A stretch of 31,946 nucleotides of DNA from CAZSVE01 sp964610175 (GTDB lineage: Bacteria; Pseudomonadota; Gammaproteobacteria; HK1), in the NCBI GenBank assembly GCA_964610175.1, contig CAZSVE010000033.1:1-31946 (forward strand), written 5' to 3'. A program made the position numbers and the translations under genes. Positions within the stretch are counted from its first letter, which is position 1. Each line of letters opens with the position of its first letter. Under the pieces are notes generated by a model. It saw nothing but the letters and a program-made list of their open reading frames with translations, was not told the DNA's origin and made no database searches. Shown here one piece after another: positions 23,613-31,935 of the stretch.

Positions 23613-23687
23613 GAAATTCGATGCCGATACTGGTCAGTCGTTTCCCTGGCCAACACGGGGTACGGTGATGTGTAACCACGATTACTT

Positions 23688-23787
23688 CTAGCGAGGCTTC
23701 GCCTCGGACCGATGAACCATAATCCTGCGCTAGTAAAGAACCGTTAAAACTCGACTCATTCGTAAAGCCGAGCGGGAAATAAACAAA
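23688..23787 (-). repeat. R112 repeat copy
   Basis: 100 bp from CTAGCGAGGCTTCGCCTCG (a CTAG followed by a 6-bp-stem hairpin) to AGCGGGAAATAAACAAA, with the internal ACTCGACTCATTCGTAAAGC. Located upstream of the antitoxin gene. Confidence 0.84.
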
Positions 23788-23847
23788 TTCACCTCCAATC
23801 TCCGAATTTTCTCTGTTCCTCTTTCTGATTGCCCCGTAACTGCTTTT

Positions 23848-23863
23848 GTAGTAATGTTGCTAC
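23848..23863. promoter_or_regulatory. Imperfect palindrome upstream of the antitoxin, candidate autoregulatory operator
   Basis: GTAGTAATGTTGCTAC has 12 of 16 symmetric positions and lies 26 bp before the antitoxin ATG. Phd/VapB antitoxins usually bind palindromes at this place; this one is only suggestive. Confidence 0.3.
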
Positions 23864-23889
23864 TTTCAAACGAGGAGGGGGACAACTTG

Positions 23890-24144
23890 ATGACCATCAT
23901 GACTTTATCGAGCCGGGACTTCAATCAACATACCAGCCATGCCAAAAAGGCAAGCCACGAGGGAGCGGTATTCATCACCGAACGCGGGCGTCCGGCCCAT
24001 GTGCTGCTCAGCATCGAGGATTACCGAAAGCTCACCGGCAGTGACACGACACTTCTCGATGCCCTGGCCCAGAGCGATGGACCGGATTTCGAGTTCGAGC
24101 CTCCGCGTGTGGACGGGCTGTTTCGTCCCACCGATCTATCTTGA
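23890..24144 (+). CDS. Phd/YefM-family antitoxin
   Basis: An 84-aa protein. ATG 23890 is chosen for the GAGGAGGGGG run 9-17 bases upstream; an earlier in-frame ATG (23854) would include that site. The N-terminal DNA-binding part (MTLSSRDFNQHTSHAKKAS) and the GAVFITERGRPAHVLLSIED hairpin are the Phd/YefM signature. The C-terminal tail (DFEFEPPRVDGLFRPTDLS) is the typical disordered toxin-wrapping region. It precedes a PIN-domain toxin by 45 bp, an unusually large gap for such pairs, filled by an R112 remnant. Confidence 0.9.
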   Translation: MTIMTLSSRDFNQHTSHAKKASHEGAVFITERGRPAHVLLSIEDYRKLTGSDTTLLDALAQSDGPDFEFEPPRVDGLFRPTDLS

Positions 24145-24145
24145 T

Positions 24146-24189
24146 TCGTTTATTCCCCGATCATCTTCTGTAGAGGCGAAGATTCGCTC
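24146..24189 (+). repeat. R112 internal-deletion derivative between antitoxin and toxin
   Basis: The left end (TCGTTTATTCCCCG) and right end (GAGGCGAAGATTCGCT) of R112 are joined with about 70 bp missing. It spans nearly the whole gap between the two genes and puts a small stem just before the toxin ATG. Confidence 0.6.
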
Positions 24190-24621
24190 ATGTTCATTCT
24201 GGATACCAATGTGGTCTCGGCTCTTCGCCGACCCGAAAAGGCCGATCCGAAGCTGACGGCGTGGGCATCGGCCATACCTGCCACGAGCTTTTTCCTGTCC
24301 TCCATTACCGTGCTGGAATTGGAACTGGGCACACTGCTGAAGGAACGAAAGGATCGGGAACAGGGTGTGGTGCTGCGGACTTGGCTCGACCACCAGGTGT
24401 TACCTCGCTTCGAAGGGCGGATCATCGCGGTCGATAGTGCCGTTGCGCGATGCTGCGCCGGTCTGCATGTACCGAACCGTTCGGCGGAACGCGATGCCCT
24501 CATCGCGGCAAGCGCACTCGTACATGGGATGACGGTGGCGACCCGCAATGTGGCCGACTTTGCGCCGATGGGTGTCGGGATATTCAATCCCTGGGATGGG
24601 GATGATATCCGAGAATCGTAA
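24190..24621 (+). CDS. VapC-type PIN-domain toxin
   Basis: A 143-aa PIN ribonuclease. Acidic metal-binding residues are visible in the family positions: MFILDTNVVSALRR (Asp5), SSITVLELELG (Glu), ERDALIAASAL (Asp) and the C-terminal TRNVADFAPMG. VapC/FitB enzymes cut tRNA or rRNA when free of antitoxin. The upstream partner is Phd-like rather than VapB-like, a common mixed pairing. No conventional Shine-Dalgarno precedes the ATG; the leader is the R112 remnant. Confidence 0.92.
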   Translation: MFILDTNVVSALRRPEKADPKLTAWASAIPATSFFLSSITVLELELGTLLKERKDREQGVVLRTWLDHQVLPRFEGRIIAVDSAVARCCAGLHVPNRSAERDALIAASALVHGMTVATRNVADFAPMGVGIFNPWDGDDIRES

Positions 24622-24776
24622 AAATACGGATAACCGTACCGAAAGACGTTGTTGGACGAGCCCGGTAAGACGTAGAAGTGATTTCCATGGGAATGAATCC
24701 ATGAATACAATGGGGAAGCGGCTCCAGGCCGTTGCGCGAGTGCCGATGATTGTGAGTTCCGGGGTGGAAAAGGGGA

Positions 24777-25586
24777 ATGCAAAAGCGACTATCCAATGCC
24801 AGTGGCGCCCCGCGCGTGGGGCTTTTTATCACCTGTCTTGCGGACCTTTTGCGTCCCACGACGGGCTTTTCCACGTCGACGCTGCTCGCATCGGCAGGTT
24901 GCCGGGTGGAGGTGCCGGAGAGACAGACCTGTTGTGGACAACCGGCCTATAACGGCGGTGATATCGTCAACGCCCGCGCCCTTGCCCGGCAGGTAATCAT
25001 GCAATTCGAGGGCTTCGATTATATCGTTGCCCCTTCCGGGTCTTGTATGGGCATGTTGAAGAGGCACTATCGTACCCTGTTTTCCCAGGATCCTACCTGG
25101 GGCGCGCGGGCACGGGAGTTCGGTGATCGATGCTTCGAGATCACCGCTTTCCTTGCCGATATCCGTGCTGTCGATGCACTGAACGTGACTGGTTCGAGGA
25201 ATCCGGGTGACTACGGGACGGTTACCTACCACGATAGCTGTTCGGGGCTGCGCGAACTGGGTATCCGTGATCAGCCCAGGGTTCTTCTTGCCCGGGCCGG
25301 GATCGGGGTACGGGAAATGAAGGATGGCAATATGTGTTGCGGTTTTGGCGGTGCCTTCTGTATCGAATACCCGGAAATCTCGACGCGCATGGTGTCGAAT
25401 AAAGTTGCCGATATCGAAAAGACCGGCGCAAATACCCTGCTGGGTGGTGATCTCGGTTGCCTTTTCAATATTGCGGGGAGATTGAAACGCATGAGGAGTA
25501 CGATCAGGGTGTATCACGTCACCGAGGTGCTGACGGGCATGACCCATATCCCTGCCATTGCCCACGGGGGAGAAGAGGATGTTTGA
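24777..25586 (+). CDS. lutA: L-lactate oxidation iron-sulfur protein LutA (LldE)
   Basis: LutA is part of the LutABC complex that oxidises L-lactate to pyruvate. The 269-aa protein has the two CCG domains of this family: RQTCCGQPAYNGG (CCG 52-54) with VAPSGSCMGMLK, and TYHDSCSGLRELGI with MCCGFGGAFC (CCG 187-189), which bind Fe-S clusters. The family start motif GLFITCLADLLRP is near residue 15. The ATG follows GGAAAAGGGGA closely. lutB follows on the same strand after a short gap. No lactate permease or LutR regulator is nearby. Confidence 0.93.
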   Translation: MQKRLSNASGAPRVGLFITCLADLLRPTTGFSTSTLLASAGCRVEVPERQTCCGQPAYNGGDIVNARALARQVIMQFEGFDYIVAPSGSCMGMLKRHYRTLFSQDPTWGARAREFGDRCFEITAFLADIRAVDALNVTGSRNPGDYGTVTYHDSCSGLRELGIRDQPRVLLARAGIGVREMKDGNMCCGFGGAFCIEYPEISTRMVSNKVADIEKTGANTLLGGDLGCLFNIAGRLKRMRSTIRVYHVTEVLTGMTHIPAIAHGGEEDV

Positions 25587-25640
25587 CGCCTATGGGGAAG
25601 AGGATATTCGAGGCCATGCGATTCATTACCTGGCTCATCG

Positions 25641-27125
25641 ATGCTTACCCATATACCGGGGGACGACGCCGTGAAATCCACTGCACAGTCATCGAAGGCA
25701 CGGGGCTTCAAGGCGAGGGCCGCCGCCGCGCTTTCCGACGCCAATCTACAACTCGCCCTGGCGAGAGCCCGTGGCGGGTTCGTGCGCAAACGGGAGATCG
25801 CCATGGATGCGTTGCCCGAATTCGAGGCGCTGCGGGAAACGGCCCGTGCCATCGAGGAACATACGCTCTCCCACCTGGATCTTTATCTGGAGCGTTTCGA
25901 ATCCGAGGTTGTCGAAAGCGGTGGGCACGTGCATTGGGCGCGCACGTCCTTCGATGCCCGTGGAATCATTACCGAAATCTGTACCCGCGCCCGTGCCAGG
26001 CGGGTGGTCAAGGGTAAATCCATGATCGGAGAAGAGATTGCCATCAATCAGGCATTGATGGATGCCGGCTTCGAGGTCACGGAGACCGATCTCGGGGAAT
26101 ACATCATCCAATTGGCGCGCGAGACGCCAAGCCACATCATCGCCCCCGCCGTTCACAAGACCCGGGATGATATTGCACGGCTTTTTCGCGAGCACCACGC
26201 CAAACATGGCTTTGAGGAACGTGGCGCGGAGGTGCCCGATCTGGTCGACGAGGCGCGCGAGGTTTTGCGGGATATCTTTCTCATGGCCGATGTCGGGATC
26301 ACCGGCGCGAATTTCCTGATTGCCGAAACCGGTTCCAACGTCCTCGTCACCAATGAAGGAAACGGGGATCTCACCTGCACCCTACCGCGCGTCCATATCG
26401 TCCTGGCGAGTATCGACAAGGTCGTACCGACCTTCGAGGATGCCACCGTCTTCCTACGCCTGCTGGCTCGTAGCGCCAGTGGGCAGGTGATGTCCAGTTA
26501 CACTACTTTCTCCACCGGCCCACGTCGCAAGGGTGATCGGGATGGGGACCTGGATGGACCAGAGGAATACCACGTGGTGCTCATCGATAACGGGCGCTCC
26601 GAGATACTCGGCACACCATACCGGGATATCCTGCATTGTATTCGGTGCGGTGCCTGTCTCAATCATTGTCCCGTCTACGGCGCTATCGGTGGCCACGCCT
26701 ATGGTTGGGTCTATCCTGGCCCCATGGGGGCCGTGCTCACGCCGCTCCTCGATGGACGCGCCGATGCCTGGGATTTGCCCAACGCCTGCACGCTCAACGG
26801 GCGTTGCGAGGAGGTTTGCCCGCTTGGTATTCCCTTGCCCGCACTGCTGCGTCGGCTGCGCACCGAGGCCTTTCGACGAAAAGCAGCCCCTTCCGGTGTA
26901 CGTACTTCCCTCTGGATCTGGGGATTCTTCGCGAGACACCCATGGCTGTACGGACATCTCACGACACTGGGAATGGCAATATTGCGGAGGATAGGCAGGA
27001 GACGTAAATTGCTCGATGCACTGCCTTTTCTGCGTCCCTGGACCCAATCGCGGGATCTTGCTGTCCCCCGTGGGGAGACATTCCAGGCCAAGTGGCGACG
27101 ACAGCGTGAGGAGGAAATCTCGTGA
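25641..27125 (+). CDS. lutB: L-lactate oxidation iron-sulfur protein LutB (LldF)
   Basis: A 494-aa ferredoxin-type subunit of LutABC. The N-terminal half belongs to the LUD domain (VKGKSMIGEEIAINQALMDA, GITGANFLIAETGSNVLVTN, SIDKVVPTFEDA). The 4Fe-4S cysteines lie in CIRCGACLNHCPVYG (333, 336, 339, 343) and in CTLNGRCEEVCPLGIPL (383, 389, 393). The C-terminal part has a basic tail. The start is uncertain: ATG 25641 has no ribosome binding site, and a GTG at 25671 after GGGGGA is the alternative. It overlaps lutC by 4 bp. Confidence 0.94.
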   Translation: MLTHIPGDDAVKSTAQSSKARGFKARAAAALSDANLQLALARARGGFVRKREIAMDALPEFEALRETARAIEEHTLSHLDLYLERFESEVVESGGHVHWARTSFDARGIITEICTRARARRVVKGKSMIGEEIAINQALMDAGFEVTETDLGEYIIQLARETPSHIIAPAVHKTRDDIARLFREHHAKHGFEERGAEVPDLVDEAREVLRDIFLMADVGITGANFLIAETGSNVLVTNEGNGDLTCTLPRVHIVLASIDKVVPTFEDATVFLRLLARSASGQVMSSYTTFSTGPRRKGDRDGDLDGPEEYHVVLIDNGRSEILGTPYRDILHCIRCGACLNHCPVYGAIGGHAYGWVYPGPMGAVLTPLLDGRADAWDLPNACTLNGRCEEVCPLGIPLPALLRRLRTEAFRRKAAPSGVRTSLWIWGFFARHPWLYGHLTTLGMAILRRIGRRRKLLDALPFLRPWTQSRDLAVPRGETFQAKWRRQREEEIS

Positions 27126-27817
27126 GTGATGCACGATCCTCGATTCTCCGTCGCGTGCGGGCGAGTCTCGAAAGGGAGGATAGGGACGCATCGTCGCAAT
27201 CCATTCGGGATGCGTTGCAAAGACGGCTGTCATCGCCGCCTGTTGCTGTTCGGCCTACCATGCCAGAGAAGGATATCGTGCAACGCTTCGTGACGAAGCT
27301 GGAGGCGGTTGCAGGGAAGGTAGTACGCGTGCCGGATATCGACGCCGTACCTTCGGCAATCCTCCAACACCTGGACCGGCATCGACTCCCATATCGACTC
27401 GTGGCGACGCGCGACCCCGTCCTCGAGGATATCCCCTGGCCGAAAACAGAAAAGATCATATTGCACTATCGAGCCGCCATACGCACGGACCGGGCCAGCC
27501 TTACGGGCGCCTTTTCCGCAGTAGCCGAAACCGGGACCTTGGTCCTCGTCTCCGGTAAAGAGACGCCAACGACACTGAACTTTCTTCCCGAGGATCACAT
27601 CGTCGTCCTCTTCGAGGATCGAATCGTCCCTTATCTGGAAGACGTATGGAAGAAGATCCGTGCCACCTTTACTACTCCACCCCGCGCCATCAACCTCATC
27701 ACCGGCCCATCCCGAACCGCCGATATACAGCAGACCATGCAACTCGGAGCACATGGCCCACGTCGTCTTACAGTCATCCTGGCAAGAAGAAAATCAGCGG
27801 ACTGTGTTATCGATTGA
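27122..27817 (+). CDS. lutC: L-lactate oxidation protein LutC (LldG)
   Basis: A 231-aa LUD-domain subunit, the third member of LutABC. GTG 27122 overlaps the lutB TGA (GTGA) and has AGGAGG upstream within lutB. Family segments: SILRRVRASL at the N-terminus, and the core GAFSAVAETGTLVLVSG with LNFLPEDHIVVL. The ending LGAHGPRRLTVILARR matches the common 'GPRRLHVILVD' tail. lutABC is therefore complete. Confidence 0.93.
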   Translation: MSDARSSILRRVRASLEREDRDASSQSIRDALQRRLSSPPVAVRPTMPEKDIVQRFVTKLEAVAGKVVRVPDIDAVPSAILQHLDRHRLPYRLVATRDPVLEDIPWPKTEKIILHYRAAIRTDRASLTGAFSAVAETGTLVLVSGKETPTTLNFLPEDHIVVLFEDRIVPYLEDVWKKIRATFTTPPRAINLITGPSRTADIQQTMQLGAHGPRRLTVILARRKSADCVID

Positions 27818-27854
27818 CCCCGTCGGCAAGGTGGTGAAAAATGCAATCTTCTAG

Positions 27855-27942
27855 GTATCGGAAAAGCAAAAATTCCGAGAGAACCGGTGCGCACGCCAAG
27901 GCCTACCCCACTTTACCCTTGGCGCGAAGCGCTGGCATGTTC
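27855..27942 (+). repeat. R88 repeat copy
   Basis: Exactly 88 bp from GTATCGGAAAAGCAAAAATT to GCGCTGGCATGTTC, with the internal CCGAGAGAACCGGTGCG conserved. Confidence 0.85.
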
Positions 27943-27980
27943 ACGCCTTGCGTGCGGTACGGGGATGCACCCCCATTCGA

Positions 27981-28068
27981 GTATCGGAAAAACAAAAATC
28001 CCGAGAGAACCGCTGGGTGCGTCAAGACCCACCCCGCTTCAGCCTTGGCGCGAAGCGCTGACATATTC
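27981..28068 (+). repeat. R88 repeat copy
   Basis: Exactly 88 bp from GTATCGGAAAAACAAAAATC to GCGCTGACATATTC. It is in tandem orientation with the preceding copy, 38 bp away. Confidence 0.86.
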
Positions 28069-28122
28069 CCAATGGCATCGACCCATTGAAAAGGATGCAA
28101 GGAATCACTTCCGATCCCTTGA

Positions 28123-28216
28123 TTTGTTTATTTCCCGCTCAGCTCCACGATTGGATCAAGCTTTACAAGGCGCCAATTCCGGCTTGCCGAGCCCCAGCGA
28201 AGCCTCGCTGGATGAT
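28123..28216 (+). repeat. R112-family copy flanked by a perfect 14-bp direct repeat
   Basis: The unit runs from TTTGTTTATTTCCCGCTC to CGAAGCCTCGCTGG(ATGAT). TTCCGATCCCTTGA occurs directly before it (28109-28122) and directly after it (28217-28230), as a target-site duplication would. Confidence 0.85.
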
Positions 28217-28314
28217 TTCCGATCCCTTGACTGAAAAATCAAAAATAGACTTTGTCACTATCTGCTGATTACGCTGCAGGATTGTCGCTCCCAATTTACC
28301 GCAAGGAAAATAAC

Positions 28315-30531
28315 ATGACTGATTTGGTTTTGCATTTTCAAAAGCCCGCGGACTGGGCAGATACCGTGAGTATCCATTATTGGAACACCCACCCGGAATC
28401 ATCCGAAACCCCATGGCCCGGCATGCCGATGGTCACCGAGGGCAATGGTTGGTTCGGCTATGAATTTCACGGCGTCACCAGCGCCAGCGTAGTCTTTCAC
28501 GATGGCCTCGGGAAACAAACCGGAGACCTGCACCGTGATCGCCCCGGCTGGCTCACCGCCGATGGCACGTGGCACGACCTGCAACCTGCGACCATCGGCG
28601 CCGGCGTTGGCGGACGGCGCGTGGCAGCCAAGGGGGCCGGAAAGAAGAAGACCGGAAAACCAACCGGTCCATCGAAATCCAATCGATCGAAGTCCAGTAA
28701 AAAGCATCCGATACCAGCGCTCACCGGAGAAGACTTTCGGGAAGAGACCATCTATTTCCTGATCACCACGCGCTTTTACGATGGGGACCCCGGCAATAAT
28801 TTCTTCTGCCGCGATCGCATCAAGTTCGACCCGGAAACGGGCAAGCCCGAAGATCCCCACTGGCGCGGCGATTTCAAGGGGCTCATCCAACGCCTCGATT
28901 ACATCCGCGACCTCGGATTCACGGCCATCTGGATCACCCCACCCGTGGAAAACCGCAGTGGCCTCGATTATCACGGCTACCACGCCTATGACTGGACCCG
29001 CATCGATCCGCGCCTGGAGTCAAAGGACGCCACCTATCAGGACCTCATCGATGAAGTCCACAAGCGGGGTATGAAACTCATCCAGGACGTGGTCATCAAC
29101 CATTCCTGTCAGTACGGCATCCGAGGAAAGGTGCATATCGACCATCTGCCCATCAAATACTACGTGCCCCAGGGAAAGGAACACGGGCAGGAGAACCATG
29201 GCCCCTATCAGGGTAATCTCGGCAACTACGCCTGGCCCAATCGAGACGATATCGACAATCCCGTTGCCCCGGACTGGTACCGGGAACGTCACGCCCGCGA
29301 CCCCGAGGGTATCGAGCCTCTCATCGATCCCAAGACTGGAGAGACGGTACCGAAACCTGGATACGACCCGGGGCGTTTCTTCGGCATCGACGCCAACGAA
29401 CTGGACCCCGCGTGGTACATGCAAGACGGCTTTATCTGTGGTGGAGATTGGGAAAGCGCCGCCGTGCAAACCAAGCACATCGCCGGAGACTGCATCAATC
29501 TGGCGCTGGAGAACGACAATGTGCGGGAATATCTCAACGGCGCCATCGATGGATATCTCGACATGGGCGTCGATGCCATCCGCGTGGATACCGTCAAGCA
29601 TATCCCCCGCGACACCCTGCTCAGCTACGTGAATGCCTGGAAGGCCCACAAGCCGAACCTGTTCGTGTTTGGCGAAAATCTCGTCAAAGGGCTCGGCTGG
29701 GGCGACCTCGGTGGCGGCGACAACGGGCCCTCGTTTATTCGCCCGTGGTGGTACACGCGTCTCGGACACGACCCCCAAGACCCCAATTCGGGTGGCGACT
29801 CCGGTTTTGCCGTGTTGGATTTCGGTCTCTTCTCCACCTTTCGGGACAATGTATCCAAGGGAAGCTATGAACAGATCGGCCAGGTCCTCGGCATGGATTG
29901 GATCTACGGAGACCCCACCACCCTGGTTACCTTCCTGCAAAACCACGACATCGGACCAGACAACGACTTCATGTTTCGCTACAAAGGGGAGCAATGGATG
30001 GCAGCCTGTGCGTACAACATGATCTGGACGGTGCGTGGCATTCCGTGCCTGTACTTCGGAGAAGAAATAGAATTCATGAAGGGCGCCCCCCAGGACGTCA
30101 TCGGCGAGAAAGACACCCTGGATACCACCGGTCGCGCCTACTTCGGCGACCACCTCGGCAAGCAACGGATCCATGAGACCCGAAACCATCCGATCTACAG
30201 ACATATTCAGCGCCTCAACCTCATCCGCCGCGCTGTCCCCGCCCTGCAAAAAGGGCCCATGAGCCACGTCAACGAATGGGGCAGTGGCATGAGCTTCGTG
30301 CGCGATTACAACAATGGCCAAAGCTATGTGGTCGTCGGTCTTGCCATGGGTGGCGATCAAGGGATCTCCGTCTCGGACGTCAGAAACGGTATCTATCGGG
30401 ATACAGTGACCGGGAATGAAATATCCGTGGGAAATGGAAGCATCGGCTTTCATGTAAACGGAAATTCCGCAGGCATTTATGTCCTGGATGGTCCCGGAAA
30501 GATCGGCGAGGATGGCTCATACCTTCGCTAG
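28315..30531 (+). CDS. GH13 alpha-amylase-family enzyme with N-terminal starch-binding-like module
   Basis: A 738-aa protein; ATG 28315 follows AAGGAAAATAAC. Residues ~1-90 resemble a CBM25/26 starch-binding module (VSIHYWNTHP, PWPGMPM, ASVVFHDGLGKQTGDL). A basic linker (~100-131) follows. The GH13 barrel has region I DVVINH (258-263), region II GVDAIRVDTVKH with nucleophile Asp425, region III VFGEN with acid/base Glu454, and region IV LQNHDIG with Asp545. It therefore should cleave alpha-1,4-glucan. There is no signal peptide at this start, suggesting an intracellular role in glycogen breakdown or a non-classical export route. Substrate specificity within GH13 cannot be read. speD follows 136 bp downstream but is unrelated. 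Confidence 0.93.
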   Translation: MTDLVLHFQKPADWADTVSIHYWNTHPESSETPWPGMPMVTEGNGWFGYEFHGVTSASVVFHDGLGKQTGDLHRDRPGWLTADGTWHDLQPATIGAGVGGRRVAAKGAGKKKTGKPTGPSKSNRSKSSKKHPIPALTGEDFREETIYFLITTRFYDGDPGNNFFCRDRIKFDPETGKPEDPHWRGDFKGLIQRLDYIRDLGFTAIWITPPVENRSGLDYHGYHAYDWTRIDPRLESKDATYQDLIDEVHKRGMKLIQDVVINHSCQYGIRGKVHIDHLPIKYYVPQGKEHGQENHGPYQGNLGNYAWPNRDDIDNPVAPDWYRERHARDPEGIEPLIDPKTGETVPKPGYDPGRFFGIDANELDPAWYMQDGFICGGDWESAAVQTKHIAGDCINLALENDNVREYLNGAIDGYLDMGVDAIRVDTVKHIPRDTLLSYVNAWKAHKPNLFVFGENLVKGLGWGDLGGGDNGPSFIRPWWYTRLGHDPQDPNSGGDSGFAVLDFGLFSTFRDNVSKGSYEQIGQVLGMDWIYGDPTTLVTFLQNHDIGPDNDFMFRYKGEQWMAACAYNMIWTVRGIPCLYFGEEIEFMKGAPQDVIGEKDTLDTTGRAYFGDHLGKQRIHETRNHPIYRHIQRLNLIRRAVPALQKGPMSHVNEWGSGMSFVRDYNNGQSYVVVGLAMGGDQGISVSDVRNGIYRDTVTGNEISVGNGSIGFHVNGNSAGIYVLDGPGKIGEDGSYLR

Positions 30532-30667
30532 TCCCCTTCCTTATGAAACGAAACGATAACCTCGGGAGCGGAATCGGGCTCCCTTCACCCTCCGTCGGGA
30601 TCTCCCAGGATGCCATTCATCGGTCCAAGGCGAGATCCCGCCGATACTTTGGTAACCGGAACAAAAA

Positions 30668-31483
30668 TTGAATACCACGGGCGGAGCATTGAAGAAGCTA
30701 AAACTCCAGGGCTTCAACAACCTCACCAAGACCCTCAGCTTCAACATCTATGACATCTGTTACGCTCGCACCCCGCAGCACCGGCGCGAATACATCGAAT
30801 ATATCGATGAGGCATATAACGCCAAGCGCCTCACCGGTATCCTGCAGGGAATCGCCGAAATCATCGGCGCCACCATCCTCGATACCGCCCACCAGGATTA
30901 CTATCCCCAGGGGGCGAGCGCCACCATGCTCATCGCAGAAACCTCCTGCGCCTTCGGTATCCCGGAAATATTGGCCCAACCGGCCATGTGCCGCGACGCC
31001 CTGGTGGCCCACCTCGACAAGAGCCACATCACCGTCCACACCTATCCGGAAAGCCATCCGGGCAATGGCATCGCCACCTTCCGCGCCGACATCGACGTCG
31101 CCACCTGCGGGCAGATCTCGCCACTGCGCACCCTGAACTTTCTCCTGCAAAGCTTCGACTCCGACATCGTGATCATCGACTATCGCGTCCGGGGATTTAC
31201 CCGGGATACCGAGGGCCACAAGCACTTCATCGATCACGAAATCAGTTCGGTGCGCGACTTCATCGATCCCGACATCGAAAAGCGCTACGAATCCATGGAC
31301 ATCAACCTCACCCACGAAAACACCTATCTCTCCAAAATGATCCTGAAAGAGTTCGAACTGAACAATTACCTGTTCGGTGCTGGTGAGGAAGACCTGAATG
31401 GAAAGGAACAAAAACAGATCCGCAGACAACTGCGGCGGGAGATGGAGGAGATCTTCTTCGGACGGAATTCCGTCTGTGGGTGA
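30668..31483 (+). CDS. speD: S-adenosylmethionine decarboxylase proenzyme (E. coli type)
   Basis: SpeD supplies decarboxylated S-adenosylmethionine for spermidine synthesis. It is translated as a proenzyme that cuts itself before a serine to form the pyruvoyl cofactor. Motifs: LKLQGFNNLTKTLSFNIYDI at the N-terminus, the cleavage site HLDKSHITVHTYPESHP (serine 119 with this start) and DIDVATCGQISPL (Cys147, proton donor). Both candidate starts are TTG: 30668 (271 aa), or 30689 (264 aa), which would give the E. coli numbering Ser112 and Cys140 and the start (M)KKLKL. I favour 30689 on homology but give the longer frame. Full length; spermidine synthase is not adjacent. Confidence 0.93.
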   Translation: MNTTGGALKKLKLQGFNNLTKTLSFNIYDICYARTPQHRREYIEYIDEAYNAKRLTGILQGIAEIIGATILDTAHQDYYPQGASATMLIAETSCAFGIPEILAQPAMCRDALVAHLDKSHITVHTYPESHPGNGIATFRADIDVATCGQISPLRTLNFLLQSFDSDIVIIDYRVRGFTRDTEGHKHFIDHEISSVRDFIDPDIEKRYESMDINLTHENTYLSKMILKEFELNNYLFGAGEEDLNGKEQKQIRRQLRREMEEIFFGRNSVCG

Positions 31484-31670
31484 TGGAGGATTTCGAGGGG
31501 GTAATTTTCGATTCTTTGGATTATCTTGAGGGAAACGGGAGCTGTTTTCGACTACCCGGACACTTGGGTTATGCGATTCCTCCTCGACAATCGACATGAC
31601 CGCGCGAATGTTCGTGGTTGGTCGAAAGGTTTTCGCGATTGTGATTTCACGAGAATTCACGGGTAGTTTT

Positions 31671-31804
31671 TGCCATCCCTGACATCTGGGTCCCGGCATT
31701 CCCTGCCGGGATGACGGAAGTGCTGAATTTCTACACAATCGCCTGAAACAACCTCTCTCGTCATCCCGGTAGGGAATGCCGGGACCCAGACGCCAGGGAT
31801 GGCA
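31671..31804. repeat. Inverted pair of 46-bp arms of the 'CCCGGCATTCCCTGCCGGG' type
   Basis: The left arm (31671-31716) contains CTGGGTCCCGGCATTCCCTG and GCCGGGATGACG. The right arm (31759-31804) is its near-exact reverse complement, ending CAGGGATGGCA. Each arm also folds on itself. Repeats of this sequence type are widespread in proteobacterial genomes. Confidence 0.82.
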
Positions 31805-31850
31805 ACAGAATTTGGTTGCGGCCTTGGTCGCGCCATGTAATCCCCCGAGC

Positions 31851-31935
31851 CCCCCAACCCGGCGAAGCCGGAGCCAGTGCGCCCGTGAAGGGATTCATCA
31901 GCAGGGTGGAAGTCCCTGCCGGAGTATGCCATGAC
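31851..31935 (+). repeat. Family D repeat copy
   Basis: CCAACCCGGCGAAGCCGG, AGCCAGTGCGCCCGTGAAGG, GATTCATCAGCAGGG, GGAGTATGCCATG: the same order as the reverse complement of 19744-19837. Confidence 0.75.

Larger units (their letters stand above)
27818..28314. other. Repeat spacer between lutC and the amylase gene
   Basis: It holds two R88 copies and one R112 copy. No gene. A TTGACT (28227-28232) follows the R112 copy but lacks a good -10 at standard spacing. Confidence 0.6.

Noticed and set aside
27841..28089. 82-codon plus frame after lutC
   Set aside because: It is the translation of two R88 copies (YRKNKNPERT-like stretches) and has no ribosome binding site.
29020..30453. 477-codon open frame on the minus strand
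   Set aside because: It is antisense to the amylase barrel; explained by GC-rich codon bias.
30698..31738. 346-codon open frame on the minus strand
   Set aside because: It is antisense to speD; its first part runs through the terminal repeat.
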